20,045 nt of DNA from Actinomycetes bacterium (lineage in GTDB: Bacteria; Actinomycetota; Acidimicrobiia; Acidimicrobiales; RAAP-2), in NCBI GenBank assembly GCA_021791615.1, contig JAJYWG010000411.1, positions 1-20,045 on the forward strand. Reading direction: 5' to 3'. Positions 1-6,562 of the stretch are shown one piece after another; positions within the stretch are counted from its first letter, which is position 1, and every line of letters begins with the position of its first letter. The notes beneath the pieces are model-generated. The model was not told where the DNA came from, searched no databases, and was given only the letters and a program-made list of their open reading frames with translations. The translations under genes and the position numbers were made by a program.

Positions 1-1
1 T

Positions 2-283
2 GCGACGCCCACAGGACAGGGCTACTGGCTGGTGGCCTCCGACGGGGGGATCTTCAGCTTCGGGGCAGCGCGCTTCTACGGGTCCACCGGGTCCATGACG
101 CTCAACAAGCCGATCGTGGGCATGGCTGCGACGCCCACAGGCGCGGGCTACTGGCTGGTGGCCTCCGACGGGGGGATCTTCAGCTTCGGGGCAGCGCGCT
201 TCTACGGGTCGACCGGGTCCATTGCGCTCAACAAGCCGATCGTGGGCATGGCGCCGGTCGCGGGTCCGACCACCTCTGGGTGA
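2..283 (+). CDS. C-terminal fragment of a 42-residue-repeat protein ([10 protein letters not shown] type)
   Basis: The reading frame is open from the left edge and stops at TGA 281-283, so only the last 93 residues are visible and the start lies outside the window. The protein is made of 42-residue repeats, [15 protein letters not shown]...ARFYGSTGS...[14 protein letters not shown], ending in a short tail PVAGPTTSG. Tyr/Trp/Phe and Gly at fixed spacing suggest a beta-rich, propeller-like or cell-surface repeat fold. I associate such repeats with exported proteins of Acidimicrobiia-like actinobacteria, where they usually follow a separate N-terminal domain. The function is unknown. The repeats are nearly identical at DNA level as well. 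It is convergent with the ACAD gene to its right and shares no visible pathway link with it. Confidence 0.75.
   Translation, partial: ATPTGQGYWLVASDGGIFSFGAARFYGSTGSMTLNKPIVGMAATPTGAGYWLVASDGGIFSFGAARFYGSTGSIALNKPIVGMAPVAGPTTSG
20..250 (+). repeat. Tandem 126-bp coding repeats (two copies visible)
   Basis: The string gctactgg begins at 21 and again at 147, giving a 126-bp (42-codon) period. The two copies differ by only a few bases (for example tccacc/tcgacc and atgacg/attgcg). The second copy diverges after the PIVGMA codons near 250. This near-identity implies recent duplication or gene conversion. More copies probably lie to the left of the window. Confidence 0.85.
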
Positions 284-285
284 CG

Positions 286-302
286 GCCGCCTGGCCGGCG
301 GC
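286..302. terminator. Possible stem-loop between convergent genes
   Basis: Three bases after the stop codon, GCCGCC (286-291), a 5-base loop and GGCGGC (297-302) form a perfect 6-bp GC stem. No T-tract follows on either strand, so it would be at best an atypical terminator. The position, in a 52-base gap between converging genes, is the main support. Confidence 0.3.
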
Positions 303-335
303 GGGGGTGCTCGTCGACGCGGCGAAGGCGGTCGT

Positions 336-1607
336 TCAGGACTGCTCCTCCAACCGCCACGCCGGTCCGTGCGGGGCGTCACCCCGCAGCAGGCTCTGGC
401 CCACGTAGTTCCGCTGGATCTCGACCGTCCCGCCTCCGAAGCACAGCCCCCGCACGTCGCGGAAGGCACGCTCGAGCGGTTCTTCGGCGCTGTAGCCGTA
501 GCCACCAAGAAGCTGCATCGCCTCGTCGCAGACGTGCTTGGCCGCCAGGTTGGCTGCCGCCTTGGCCATCGCCGACTCCATCGGCGGTGGCGTGCCGCCG
601 GAGGACTCGGCAAGCCCGACCGCCCGGTAGAGGAGGAGCCGAGCCGACTCCAGCTCGATGGCCATGTCAGCCACCTTCCACTGGAGCCCTTGCAGATCGG
701 CCAAGCGCCTTCCCCCGGTCTCACGATCGCGCAGGTACCGGATGGCGCGCTCCAGTGCTCCTTGGGCCGCGCCGATGCACATCGCAGCGTTCCCACAGCG
801 TTCGTGGGTCAAGTGGCCGATCAGCTTCCGGAACGCCGACGAGGAAGAGGGATCGGCTGCGATCACCACGTCGTCAGGATCGATCCACACGTCGTCGAAC
901 GCCAGCTCGGCCTCGGTCAGACCATGGAGCCCCATGTTCTTGTGCGTCCCGACGACACTCACTCCCTCGGTCGAGAGATCCACGACCACTGCGCCGATTC
1001 CACGTGAGCCTTCGCTTCCCGGAAAGCGGCACCACACGAGGCATGCTCCTGCCCGATGGCCACCGGTGGAGTAATTCTTGTAGGCATTCAGGCGATAGCC
1101 ATCACCATCGGCTGCCAACTGAGCCCGCATCGCGCCCACCGCCGAGCCGGCATCAGGCTCGGTGATGCCGATCGAGATGAACAGCTCTCCGCGGGCAACC
1201 CGGGGCAACCACCGCTCACGCACCCCTGCGCCACCCAAGTGCTGGATGACCCGCGGCGGACCGTTCATGGTGAGCTGGGCCAAGATGGCGCTGGACACGT
1301 CGACGCGTGCCAGCTCCTCGAGCACAACCGCAGACTCGACATCGCCCAGCGCCGATCCCCCGTACTCCTCGGCAATGGTGAGACCCGTCAAGTCGGCGCG
1401 CACCAGCGCCTCCCAGCTCTGTTGAGGGAATTCGCCCGCCTCGTCCCAGTGGGCGGCACGCGGCGCCAGCTCGCGGTCGGCAACGCCTCGGGCGAGCGCC
1501 CGCACGTCGGCCCTCAGTCCCTCCTCTTCCATCCCCGGCAGCACCGCCGACACCGCAGGCCCCGACACCGCCAGTGAGCTGCCTTCGGCGACCGAGGCGG
1601 TGCTCAA
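336..1607 (-). CDS. Acyl-CoA dehydrogenase family protein (FadE-like)
   Basis: This is a 423-residue FAD-dependent acyl-CoA dehydrogenase that would introduce a 2,3 double bond in an acyl-CoA and pass electrons to ETF. All three ACAD regions are visible: the helical N-domain, the ITEPDAGSA flavin motif (148-156) in the middle sheet domain, and the C-terminal GGYGYSAEEPLERAFRDVR segment (368-386). The MCAD-type catalytic Glu (YEGT) is replaced by Gly in FGGGTVEIQRN (390-400). Glu269 in THERCGNAA sits where the isovaleryl-CoA dehydrogenase-type base is found, so activity is plausible. The start is a TTG overlapping the TGA of the upstream hyuB-like gene (TTGA), implying translational coupling. 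ATG at 1530-1532 is an alternative that loses 25 unconserved residues. Neither start has a good ribosome site. Substrate unknown. Confidence 0.9.
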   Translation of the reverse strand: MSTASVAEGSSLAVSGPAVSAVLPGMEEEGLRADVRALARGVADRELAPRAAHWDEAGEFPQQSWEALVRADLTGLTIAEEYGGSALGDVESAVVLEELARVDVSSAILAQLTMNGPPRVIQHLGGAGVRERWLPRVARGELFISIGITEPDAGSAVGAMRAQLAADGDGYRLNAYKNYSTGGHRAGACLVWCRFPGSEGSRGIGAVVVDLSTEGVSVVGTHKNMGLHGLTEAELAFDDVWIDPDDVVIAADPSSSSAFRKLIGHLTHERCGNAAMCIGAAQGALERAIRYLRDRETGGRRLADLQGLQWKVADMAIELESARLLLYRAVGLAESSGGTPPPMESAMAKAAANLAAKHVCDEAMQLLGGYGYSAEEPLERAFRDVRGLCFGGGTVEIQRNYVGQSLLRGDAPHGPAWRLEEQS

Positions 1608-3472
1608 GCGCTCGTTGCCGCGCTCGTTGCCGCGCTCGCCGGACCCGCCGGGCGCCGCGAGCGTTCGGCGCGCTCCGAACGCATCTCGGCCCGCCGAGCC
1701 TCGGTGGCCTCGCTGTCGATGGCCAGCGTGAGGTCCTCGAGTGATCCGGTGAGGACGACCCCGTAGTCCCGCCGCGCTCCTTCGACGCTCACGTACTCGT
1801 CGAGCACGTCGTCGAGGACGGCCGATGGCTCCCGATCGAGAGGGTCGCCCCAGCCCCCACCGCCGCCGTAGTCGTAGACGATGCGGTCACCCGCCTCCAT
1901 CGGCACCCAGTCTGCAGTGTGGGCCACGACGAAGGGATCGTCCGAGAAGGCCCGCAACGTGAGGCGGTTCGGCTCTCCAGGACCGCCACCGGCGATCCCC
2001 GGCATCGGGTATTTCATCCCGACCACGTACGTGTACACCTTCGAGGGGACACGGACCTCTTTCACGTAGTGGCTCCCACAGCCGCCTCTCCACTGCCCAG
2101 GGCCGCCCGAGTCCGTCCGGTAGTCCCGGCTCCATTGGATGTGGGGATAGAGGCTCTCGTTGATCTCGGCAGTGGCCTTCCACAGGTTGCCAAACGACGC
2201 GCTCACTGCACCCCATGCGTCCATGCCCTTCGCCGCATTGCACCACCCGGCGTACACCTCGGCCGAGGAGTCGACGAACGCCTGACCAGTCCGCGGATCG
2301 ATGCCCCGAATGGTGGTGGGGATGCCCGTCTTGTACGTCTGGGGTACGGCGCGATCTGGGAGGACCCCGGCCAACGCGACGGCGATGACCTCGCCGATAT
2401 CGGCGCCCGGATGGTGGGTGCCGGCGCTCACGGGGCGCCCGGGGTGGGGGTTGAGCACGCAACCCTCCGGGACGATCAGCTCGATCGAGTTGAAGAACCC
2501 CTCGTTCTTCGGGATCTCGGGGTCGATCATCGCGGCGATCTGGGCCACCGTGTACCCCCGGGTGTTGCCGAACGTGGACCAGGCCTGGAGCTCCTGGCGC
2601 TCGTCGGACCCGGTGTAGTCCACGGTGAGGTGGTCGCCGGCAACCGTGATCTTGACATGGAGGTGGATGTCGGGGTTCCCGAGGGGGTCATGGTCCACGT
2701 AGGCGTCTCCTTCGTAGACGCCGTCGGGCCAGGCTTCTACCTCCTCGGCGAAGCGGCGGGCCGCGTAGTCGATGGCATGGTCCACGGACGCCTCGATGAC
2801 CTCGCAGCCGTAACGCTCCACCATTTCGGCGAGCTCGTCGGCGGCCTGCTTCGCCGCCCCGATCTGGGCACGGAGGTCCCCGAGAAACCCGTCGAGGCGG
2901 TTGTTGACCTGCAGGGCGTACAGGACGTCCTTGCGCTCCACGCCACGGTCCAGGACTTTGACGACCGGCCAGCGAACGCCTTCGCCCCAGATGTCCTGCG
3001 CGGTGACGTTGTAACCGCCAGGGACAGCGCCCCCGGTGTCCCCGTGGTGGCACTGGATACTGGCGATGAGGATCAGCTTGCCGTCGACCACCACCGGCGC
3101 GAACACGTTGTAGTCAGGAAGGTGCCCACCTCCGTGATAGGGGTCGTTGGCCACGAACACGTCACCCTGACGGAACTCCGACGGCCCGAGGAGGTCCAGG
3201 GCGAAGCGCACCGGGAGGGTCGACGTCAGCATGAACTGGGGTATGCCCACGCTGAGAGCCGCAAGGCGCCCGGTCCCGTCGAGAATGGTCGCATTGCGCT
3301 CGTTGGACTGGTTCAAGATGGGGGTGGTGGCGGTGCGCGACACGTACATCGCCATCTCGAAGCAGATGGTCTCCATGCCTCCCCTGATCACCTCGGCGGT
3401 CACGGAGTCCACCGGGGCATCCCCCGAGAGGCGCCGTCGCGGCCCGGCAAGTGCCTGAAGGTCGACGTGCAT
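1604..3472 (-). CDS. Hydantoinase B / oxoprolinase (HyuB) family subunit
   Basis: A 622-residue protein of the HyuB family, which includes N-methylhydantoinase B, 5-oxoprolinase C-terminal halves and acetone/acetophenone carboxylase subunits. Family signatures are present: the N-terminal FEMAMYVSRTATTPIL...ATILDGTGRLAA, then NDPYHGGGHLPDYNVFAPVV, the QCHHGDTGG histidine/aspartate motif and IWGEGVRWPVVKV. ATG 3470-3472 is the start because a perfect AGGAGG (plus-strand cctcct, 3481-3486) sits 8 bases upstream. The longer GTG start at 3479-3481 would overlap that AGGAGG. The last residues (AATSAATSA) are encoded by a 12-bp tandem repeat. These proteins normally work with an ATP-binding HyuA partner, and none is in the window. 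It is cotranscribed with the downstream ACAD (4-base overlap). The actual reaction is not deducible; carboxylation or lactam/hydantoin hydrolysis are the family options. Confidence 0.88.
   Translation of the reverse strand: MHVDLQALAGPRRRLSGDAPVDSVTAEVIRGGMETICFEMAMYVSRTATTPILNQSNERNATILDGTGRLAALSVGIPQFMLTSTLPVRFALDLLGPSEFRQGDVFVANDPYHGGGHLPDYNVFAPVVVDGKLILIASIQCHHGDTGGAVPGGYNVTAQDIWGEGVRWPVVKVLDRGVERKDVLYALQVNNRLDGFLGDLRAQIGAAKQAADELAEMVERYGCEVIEASVDHAIDYAARRFAEEVEAWPDGVYEGDAYVDHDPLGNPDIHLHVKITVAGDHLTVDYTGSDERQELQAWSTFGNTRGYTVAQIAAMIDPEIPKNEGFFNSIELIVPEGCVLNPHPGRPVSAGTHHPGADIGEVIAVALAGVLPDRAVPQTYKTGIPTTIRGIDPRTGQAFVDSSAEVYAGWCNAAKGMDAWGAVSASFGNLWKATAEINESLYPHIQWSRDYRTDSGGPGQWRGGCGSHYVKEVRVPSKVYTYVVGMKYPMPGIAGGGPGEPNRLTLRAFSDDPFVVAHTADWVPMEAGDRIVYDYGGGGGWGDPLDREPSAVLDDVLDEYVSVEGARRDYGVVLTGSLEDLTLAIDSEATEARRAEMRSERAERSRRPAGPASAATSAATSA
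1608..1638. repeat. 12-bp tandem repeat at the hyuB 3' end
   Basis: Two perfect copies of gcgctcgttgcc (1608-1619 and 1620-1631) are followed by a partial third. They encode the terminal Ala-Ala-Thr-Ser repeats of the HyuB-like protein and lie directly upstream of the ACAD start codon. Confidence 0.8.
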
Positions 3473-3480
3473 CCCCCACA

Positions 3481-3486
3481 CCTCCT
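3481..3486 (-). promoter_or_regulatory. Ribosome-binding site that fixes the hyuB start
   Basis: On the minus strand this is AGGAGG, 8 bases before ATG 3470-3472. It overlaps the alternative GTG start, which makes the GTG start unlikely. Confidence 0.8.
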
Positions 3487-3524
3487 GTCGCTGCGCCCGG
3501 CGGGGTACTGCCGGCGCACGTTGC

Positions 3525-3538
3525 TGACGCTCGTGTCA
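3525..3538 (-). promoter_or_regulatory. Candidate shared operator, site 1 (TGACAC-N3-CGTCA)
   Basis: The minus strand reads TGACACGAGCGTCA, an inverted repeat TGAC-N6-GTCA, 53 bases upstream of the hyuB ATG. A -10-like TAAGGT (plus 3544-3549) lies just upstream of it on the minus strand, which would put the transcription start inside or next to the site; no convincing -35 is seen. Thirteen of the 14 bases match the site in front of the amidohydrolase gene (11540-11553). A related copy lies at 8250-8263. The binding factor is unknown. Confidence 0.6.
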
Positions 3539-3590
3539 CCTTCACCTTACACCGGTCGCCGTCGACCCAGGACGCCGACCTGTGCGGCGA

Positions 3591-3664
3591 ACCGGGGAGC
3601 ACGGCCCGGGGAGCACAGCCCGACCAGCATGGTTCGTGGATCACAGCCCGACCAGCACAGCCCG
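3591..3664. repeat. Short direct repeats in the P450-hyuB spacer
   Basis: The 16-mer cacagcccgaccagca occurs at 3614-3629 and 3642-3657 (28-bp period), with a partial third copy starting at 3656. Just before, ggggagcac is repeated with a related flank. The repeats occupy most of the right half of the 209-base spacer between the P450 stop and the hyuB start. No RNA or protein was recognised here. They may act as transcription-attenuating or spacing sequence, or simply be replication-slippage products. Confidence 0.7.
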
Positions 3665-3683
3665 GCTGAGCGCCAGAAGTGGC

Positions 3684-4874
3684 TCAGACCCGGAGCACGA
3701 GGTGCTCGTACCCTCGCACAGTGCTGGTGGACAGGAGAACAGTGCACCGGTCGTCGACTTGGAAGTGAGGGTGCCTGGCGACGAGCTCTTCGACAGCGAT
3801 CCGCCCTTCCAGGCGCGCCAGCGCCGCACCCAGGCAGAAATGGACGCCGTAGCCGAACGCCAAGTGCACGTCGGTCTTGCGCCGCACGTCGAATCGGTCG
3901 GCATCGGGAAACTTCCGTTCGTCCCGATTGGCCGATCCGTTCAGCAGGAGCACTTTCGAACCGGCCGGGATCGTGGTCCCGTGACAGACCACGTCAGTCG
4001 TGGTCCACCTTGCCTGCACCGGTGACGGGGACTCGTAGCGCAAGACCTCTTCGACGGCGCCGGCCAAAAGCGTTCGATCGGCCGCTACTGCTTCTCGCTG
4101 GCCGGGATGACGAGCCAAGAGGGCTGCGGCCCAGCCGATGAGCCGAGCCACGGTCTCGGTCCCGGCACTGACGAGGAGCAGCGCAAAGATCGCGCTCTCG
4201 GAGACCCCGAGACGGTGGGTACAGCCGTCGTCGTCGACGTACTCGGCGTTCAAGAGATCGGTCAGCATGTCGTCTCGGGGCGTCGACCTCCGAGATTCGA
4301 GCTGGGTGGTCAAGTAGTCGCTCAGTGCTCCCCATGCGGCGCCGGCCACGTCGTTCGCCATTCCGACGCCTGGCTCGAGGTGGAACGACGCGTCGATCAG
4401 CTCCCGCACGTCGTGGCGGTCCTGAGGCGGCACCCCAAGAAGCGTGGCGATCACTTCGGCCGGCACGATCGCTCCGTAGTCGGACACGACGTCGAACGTG
4501 CTCTGGCCGGCCTTCGAATCGAGAAGGGATCGGCAGAGATCTCGAATAGCGACTTCGAGCTCGGCAACTCGACGAGGCGTGAATGCCCGGGACACCAGGC
4601 GGCGCAGCCAGGTGTGGTCGGGCGGATCCAAGAAGATCATGAGCGGTCCCGTTTGGGGATCGTCGGTCATGAGCTCGAGCACGGTGCCGTGGGCCGAGCT
4701 GAACGTCGAGGGGTCCCGCAGCCCAGCGTCGACGTCGGCATAGCGGCTCAACGCCCAGAAGCCGTACTGCTCGTTCCAGTAGACGGGCTGTTCGTCACGC
4801 AGTCTTCGCCACAGCGGATGAGGGTCGGCCTTCAAGGAGTCGTCGAACGGGTCCCAACGCAGGTCGGCCAACAT
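3684..4874 (-). CDS. Cytochrome P450 (class I bacterial CYP)
   Basis: A 396-residue soluble P450 monooxygenase. Visible landmarks are the I-helix SAGTETV oxygen-activation motif, the ExxR motif in VEEVLRYESPSP, and the heme loop FGYGVHFCLGAALARLE with the thiolate Cys near residue 347. The ATG at 4872-4874 gives a normal P450 length (MLADLRWDPFDD...DPHPLWRRLRDEQPVYW). The frame stays open upstream to 5108, but that extension is encoded by 36-bp repeats and would run into the preceding gene, so it is rejected. A G-rich GGGGGG stretch 5 bases upstream of the ATG can serve as ribosome site. It lies 139 bases after an acyl-CoA synthetase gene, so it may hydroxylate the same lipid-like substrate. 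No ferredoxin or reductase gene is nearby. Confidence 0.92.
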   Translation of the reverse strand: MLADLRWDPFDDSLKADPHPLWRRLRDEQPVYWNEQYGFWALSRYADVDAGLRDPSTFSSAHGTVLELMTDDPQTGPLMIFLDPPDHTWLRRLVSRAFTPRRVAELEVAIRDLCRSLLDSKAGQSTFDVVSDYGAIVPAEVIATLLGVPPQDRHDVRELIDASFHLEPGVGMANDVAGAAWGALSDYLTTQLESRRSTPRDDMLTDLLNAEYVDDDGCTHRLGVSESAIFALLLVSAGTETVARLIGWAAALLARHPGQREAVAADRTLLAGAVEEVLRYESPSPVQARWTTTDVVCHGTTIPAGSKVLLLNGSANRDERKFPDADRFDVRRKTDVHLAFGYGVHFCLGAALARLEGRIAVEELVARHPHFQVDDRCTVLLSTSTVRGYEHLVLRV

Positions 4875-4890
4875 CACGACCCCCCGGTCC

Positions 4891-4967
4891 GAGAAGCGTC
4901 CCGAGGTGCAGTCCGAGGCGCGGTGCGAGAAGCGTCCCGAGGCGCAGTCCGTGGTGCAGTCCGAGGC
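4891..4967. repeat. 36-bp-period direct repeat upstream of P450
   Basis: A 25-base element, gagaagcgtcccgagg followed by ygcagtccg, occurs at 4891-4915 and 4927-4951 with one base difference. A shorter shared piece, ggtgcagtccgaggc, occurs at 4905-4919 and 4953-4967. It fills the spacer between the acyl-CoA synthetase stop and the P450 start. In the P450 frame it would encode CTSGRFS repeats with no resemblance to P450 N-termini, so I treat it as non-coding. Confidence 0.75.
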
Positions 4968-5013
4968 CCCACGACTCGTGCAGCGCCGTGGCTCGTGCGC
5001 CGGGCCGACATCG

Positions 5014-6552
5014 TCATCCGTGGCCCAGGCCCGGATAGCCGCCACCTCCAAATCGCTGGTCCAAGACGTGGTAGTCGATGGCCCACCCCTGGCGAGGAAG
5101 CTCGTCAACGAACTCGACGATGCTCGGCTTTTTGTACGACGCGATCTGGCTGCGGCAGTGCTCGATGATCTCCTCTGCGGTGACGCGTGCCCCCTCGACG
5201 GGCACCACCACCGCCAGTACCCTCTGGGTCCACACGGGATCCGGCACGCCGATGATCGCCGCTTCTTTCACTGTGGGGTGGCGATTGATGCAGCCCTCGA
5301 CCTCTGCGGGGTAGATGTTCTCGGCCGCCGATTTCACGATCCGAGTCAGCGGAGCAACGAAGGTGATCGAACCGTCGTGCTCTCGCCGCCCGAGATCTCC
5401 GGTATGCCACCAGTTGTCCTGGCTTCGCCGCTGGTTGAGCTCGTCTCTGCGGTGGTAGCCGTTGGTGACGATGGGACCTCGAGCGACGATCTCACCCGTC
5501 TCGCCTGCAGGCACCTCGCGTCCTTCGGGATCGACGATCCGGACTTGGACGAGGGGTGAGGGGCGCCCGCTCGTCCCCGCAGAACCGATGCCCAGTGCGT
5601 TGTACGTCAGCATGCCGGTCACCTCGGTTTGGCCATACCCGGCAGGATGCGTGCCCCACGGGCTCTGGTCGACCTGAACCATCTCGTTCCACGCCGAGCT
5701 CCCGCCGAACGTGCGGAACCCGGAAAGGTCGAAGCGATCTTCCTTGTTGAGCTCCATCAGCTCCTGGGCGGTGGGGCCCATGACGAAACCGTAATTGCAG
5801 CGCTCCGCCTCGATGATCCGGCACAGCTCCAGGGCGTCCACCCGGCGCGTGAGGACATTGGTCCCTCCCATGCGAAACGTGGCAAACGTGGTCATGAGCG
5901 TCGCCATATGGAACATCGGACCCGAGTTCAGGTACACGGTCTCCTCGGTGATGCGCTGGACCATCGCTACCATGAGATCCTGGGAGAGGATCGCCCGATG
6001 CGCGAGCAGTGCGCCGTTGGGCGTGCCGCCAAAGGCCCCGGTGTAGAGCTGAAGGACCGGCCACGTGGGTTCGACCGGTACCTCCGGATCCTCTGGGTCG
6101 CCTTCAGAGAGGAACTCTTCGTAGCTGTCCGGCCCTACGGCATCATGCTGGAGCCAATGCGCCTGTCCCGCCCAGCTCTTCCGAGCCTCCTCGGCACGCT
6201 CACCCACTTCGGCCCCCTGCCAGATGACGACCTTGGGCTGTGCGTCATCGAGCATGGTTACGATCTCGTCGGCGCTCTGTCGCCAGTTCGCCGGCGTGAA
6301 CACCGCGCCGATCTTGGCGCAGGCGAGAAGACCTTCGATGACGCGATGGCAGTTCTGTCCGAGCCAGAGCACGATGTCCCCGGCGCCGACCCCGTCCGAC
6401 TGCAATGCGTGTGCGAGCTTGTTCGTGCGGCGGTCCAACTCGGGGTAGGTCGCCCGGTCGTCACCGCACACGGTGGCGACGGCCAGCGGCCGGCTACGAC
6501 GGTGCTCGCGCAGGACGTCGCCCAAGGTCAGATCGTGCATCAGATCGGTCAA
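5014..6552 (-). CDS. Atypical AMP-binding acyl-CoA synthetase-like protein
   Basis: A 512-residue member of the ANL (acyl-CoA synthetase) superfamily. Motifs in order are a degenerate P-loop YTGAFGGTPNG (170-180) in place of YTSGTTGxPKG, AGYGQTEVTG (304-313), WWHTGDLG (381-388) and LTRIVKSAAENIYPAEVE (402-419). The C-terminus reads LPRQGWAID (485-493) and ends FGGGGYPGLGHG, so the usual catalytic Lys of the PRNATGK motif is missing. It could be a specialised ligase of a divergent FadD clade or a catalytically altered partner of the canonical ligase encoded upstream. The TTG start at 6550-6552 is chosen because minus-strand AGGAG lies 6 bases before it; ATG at 6538-6540 is 18 bases from that site. 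It is 10 bases downstream of the canonical synthetase, clearly in one operon. Confidence 0.85.
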   Translation of the reverse strand: MTDLMHDLTLGDVLREHRRSRPLAVATVCGDDRATYPELDRRTNKLAHALQSDGVGAGDIVLWLGQNCHRVIEGLLACAKIGAVFTPANWRQSADEIVTMLDDAQPKVVIWQGAEVGERAEEARKSWAGQAHWLQHDAVGPDSYEEFLSEGDPEDPEVPVEPTWPVLQLYTGAFGGTPNGALLAHRAILSQDLMVAMVQRITEETVYLNSGPMFHMATLMTTFATFRMGGTNVLTRRVDALELCRIIEAERCNYGFVMGPTAQELMELNKEDRFDLSGFRTFGGSSAWNEMVQVDQSPWGTHPAGYGQTEVTGMLTYNALGIGSAGTSGRPSPLVQVRIVDPEGREVPAGETGEIVARGPIVTNGYHRRDELNQRRSQDNWWHTGDLGRREHDGSITFVAPLTRIVKSAAENIYPAEVEGCINRHPTVKEAAIIGVPDPVWTQRVLAVVVPVEGARVTAEEIIEHCRSQIASYKKPSIVEFVDELPRQGWAIDYHVLDQRFGGGGYPGLGHG

Positions 6553-6562
6553 GGTTCGCTCC

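Noticed and set aside
1919..4141. 740-codon plus-strand open frame opposite hyuB and P450
   Set aside because: It is antisense to two clear family members, has no recognisable domain, and is typical of long shadow frames in high-GC DNA.
4875..5108. 78-residue N-terminal extension of the P450
   Set aside because: It is encoded by DNA repeats, overlaps the end of the preceding gene, and P450 family length and homology begin at ATG 4872-4874.
4107..5168. 353-codon plus-strand open frame opposite P450
   Set aside because: Shadow of the P450 gene on the other strand; its repeated GAVRGAVREASRG segment is just the 36-bp DNA repeat.
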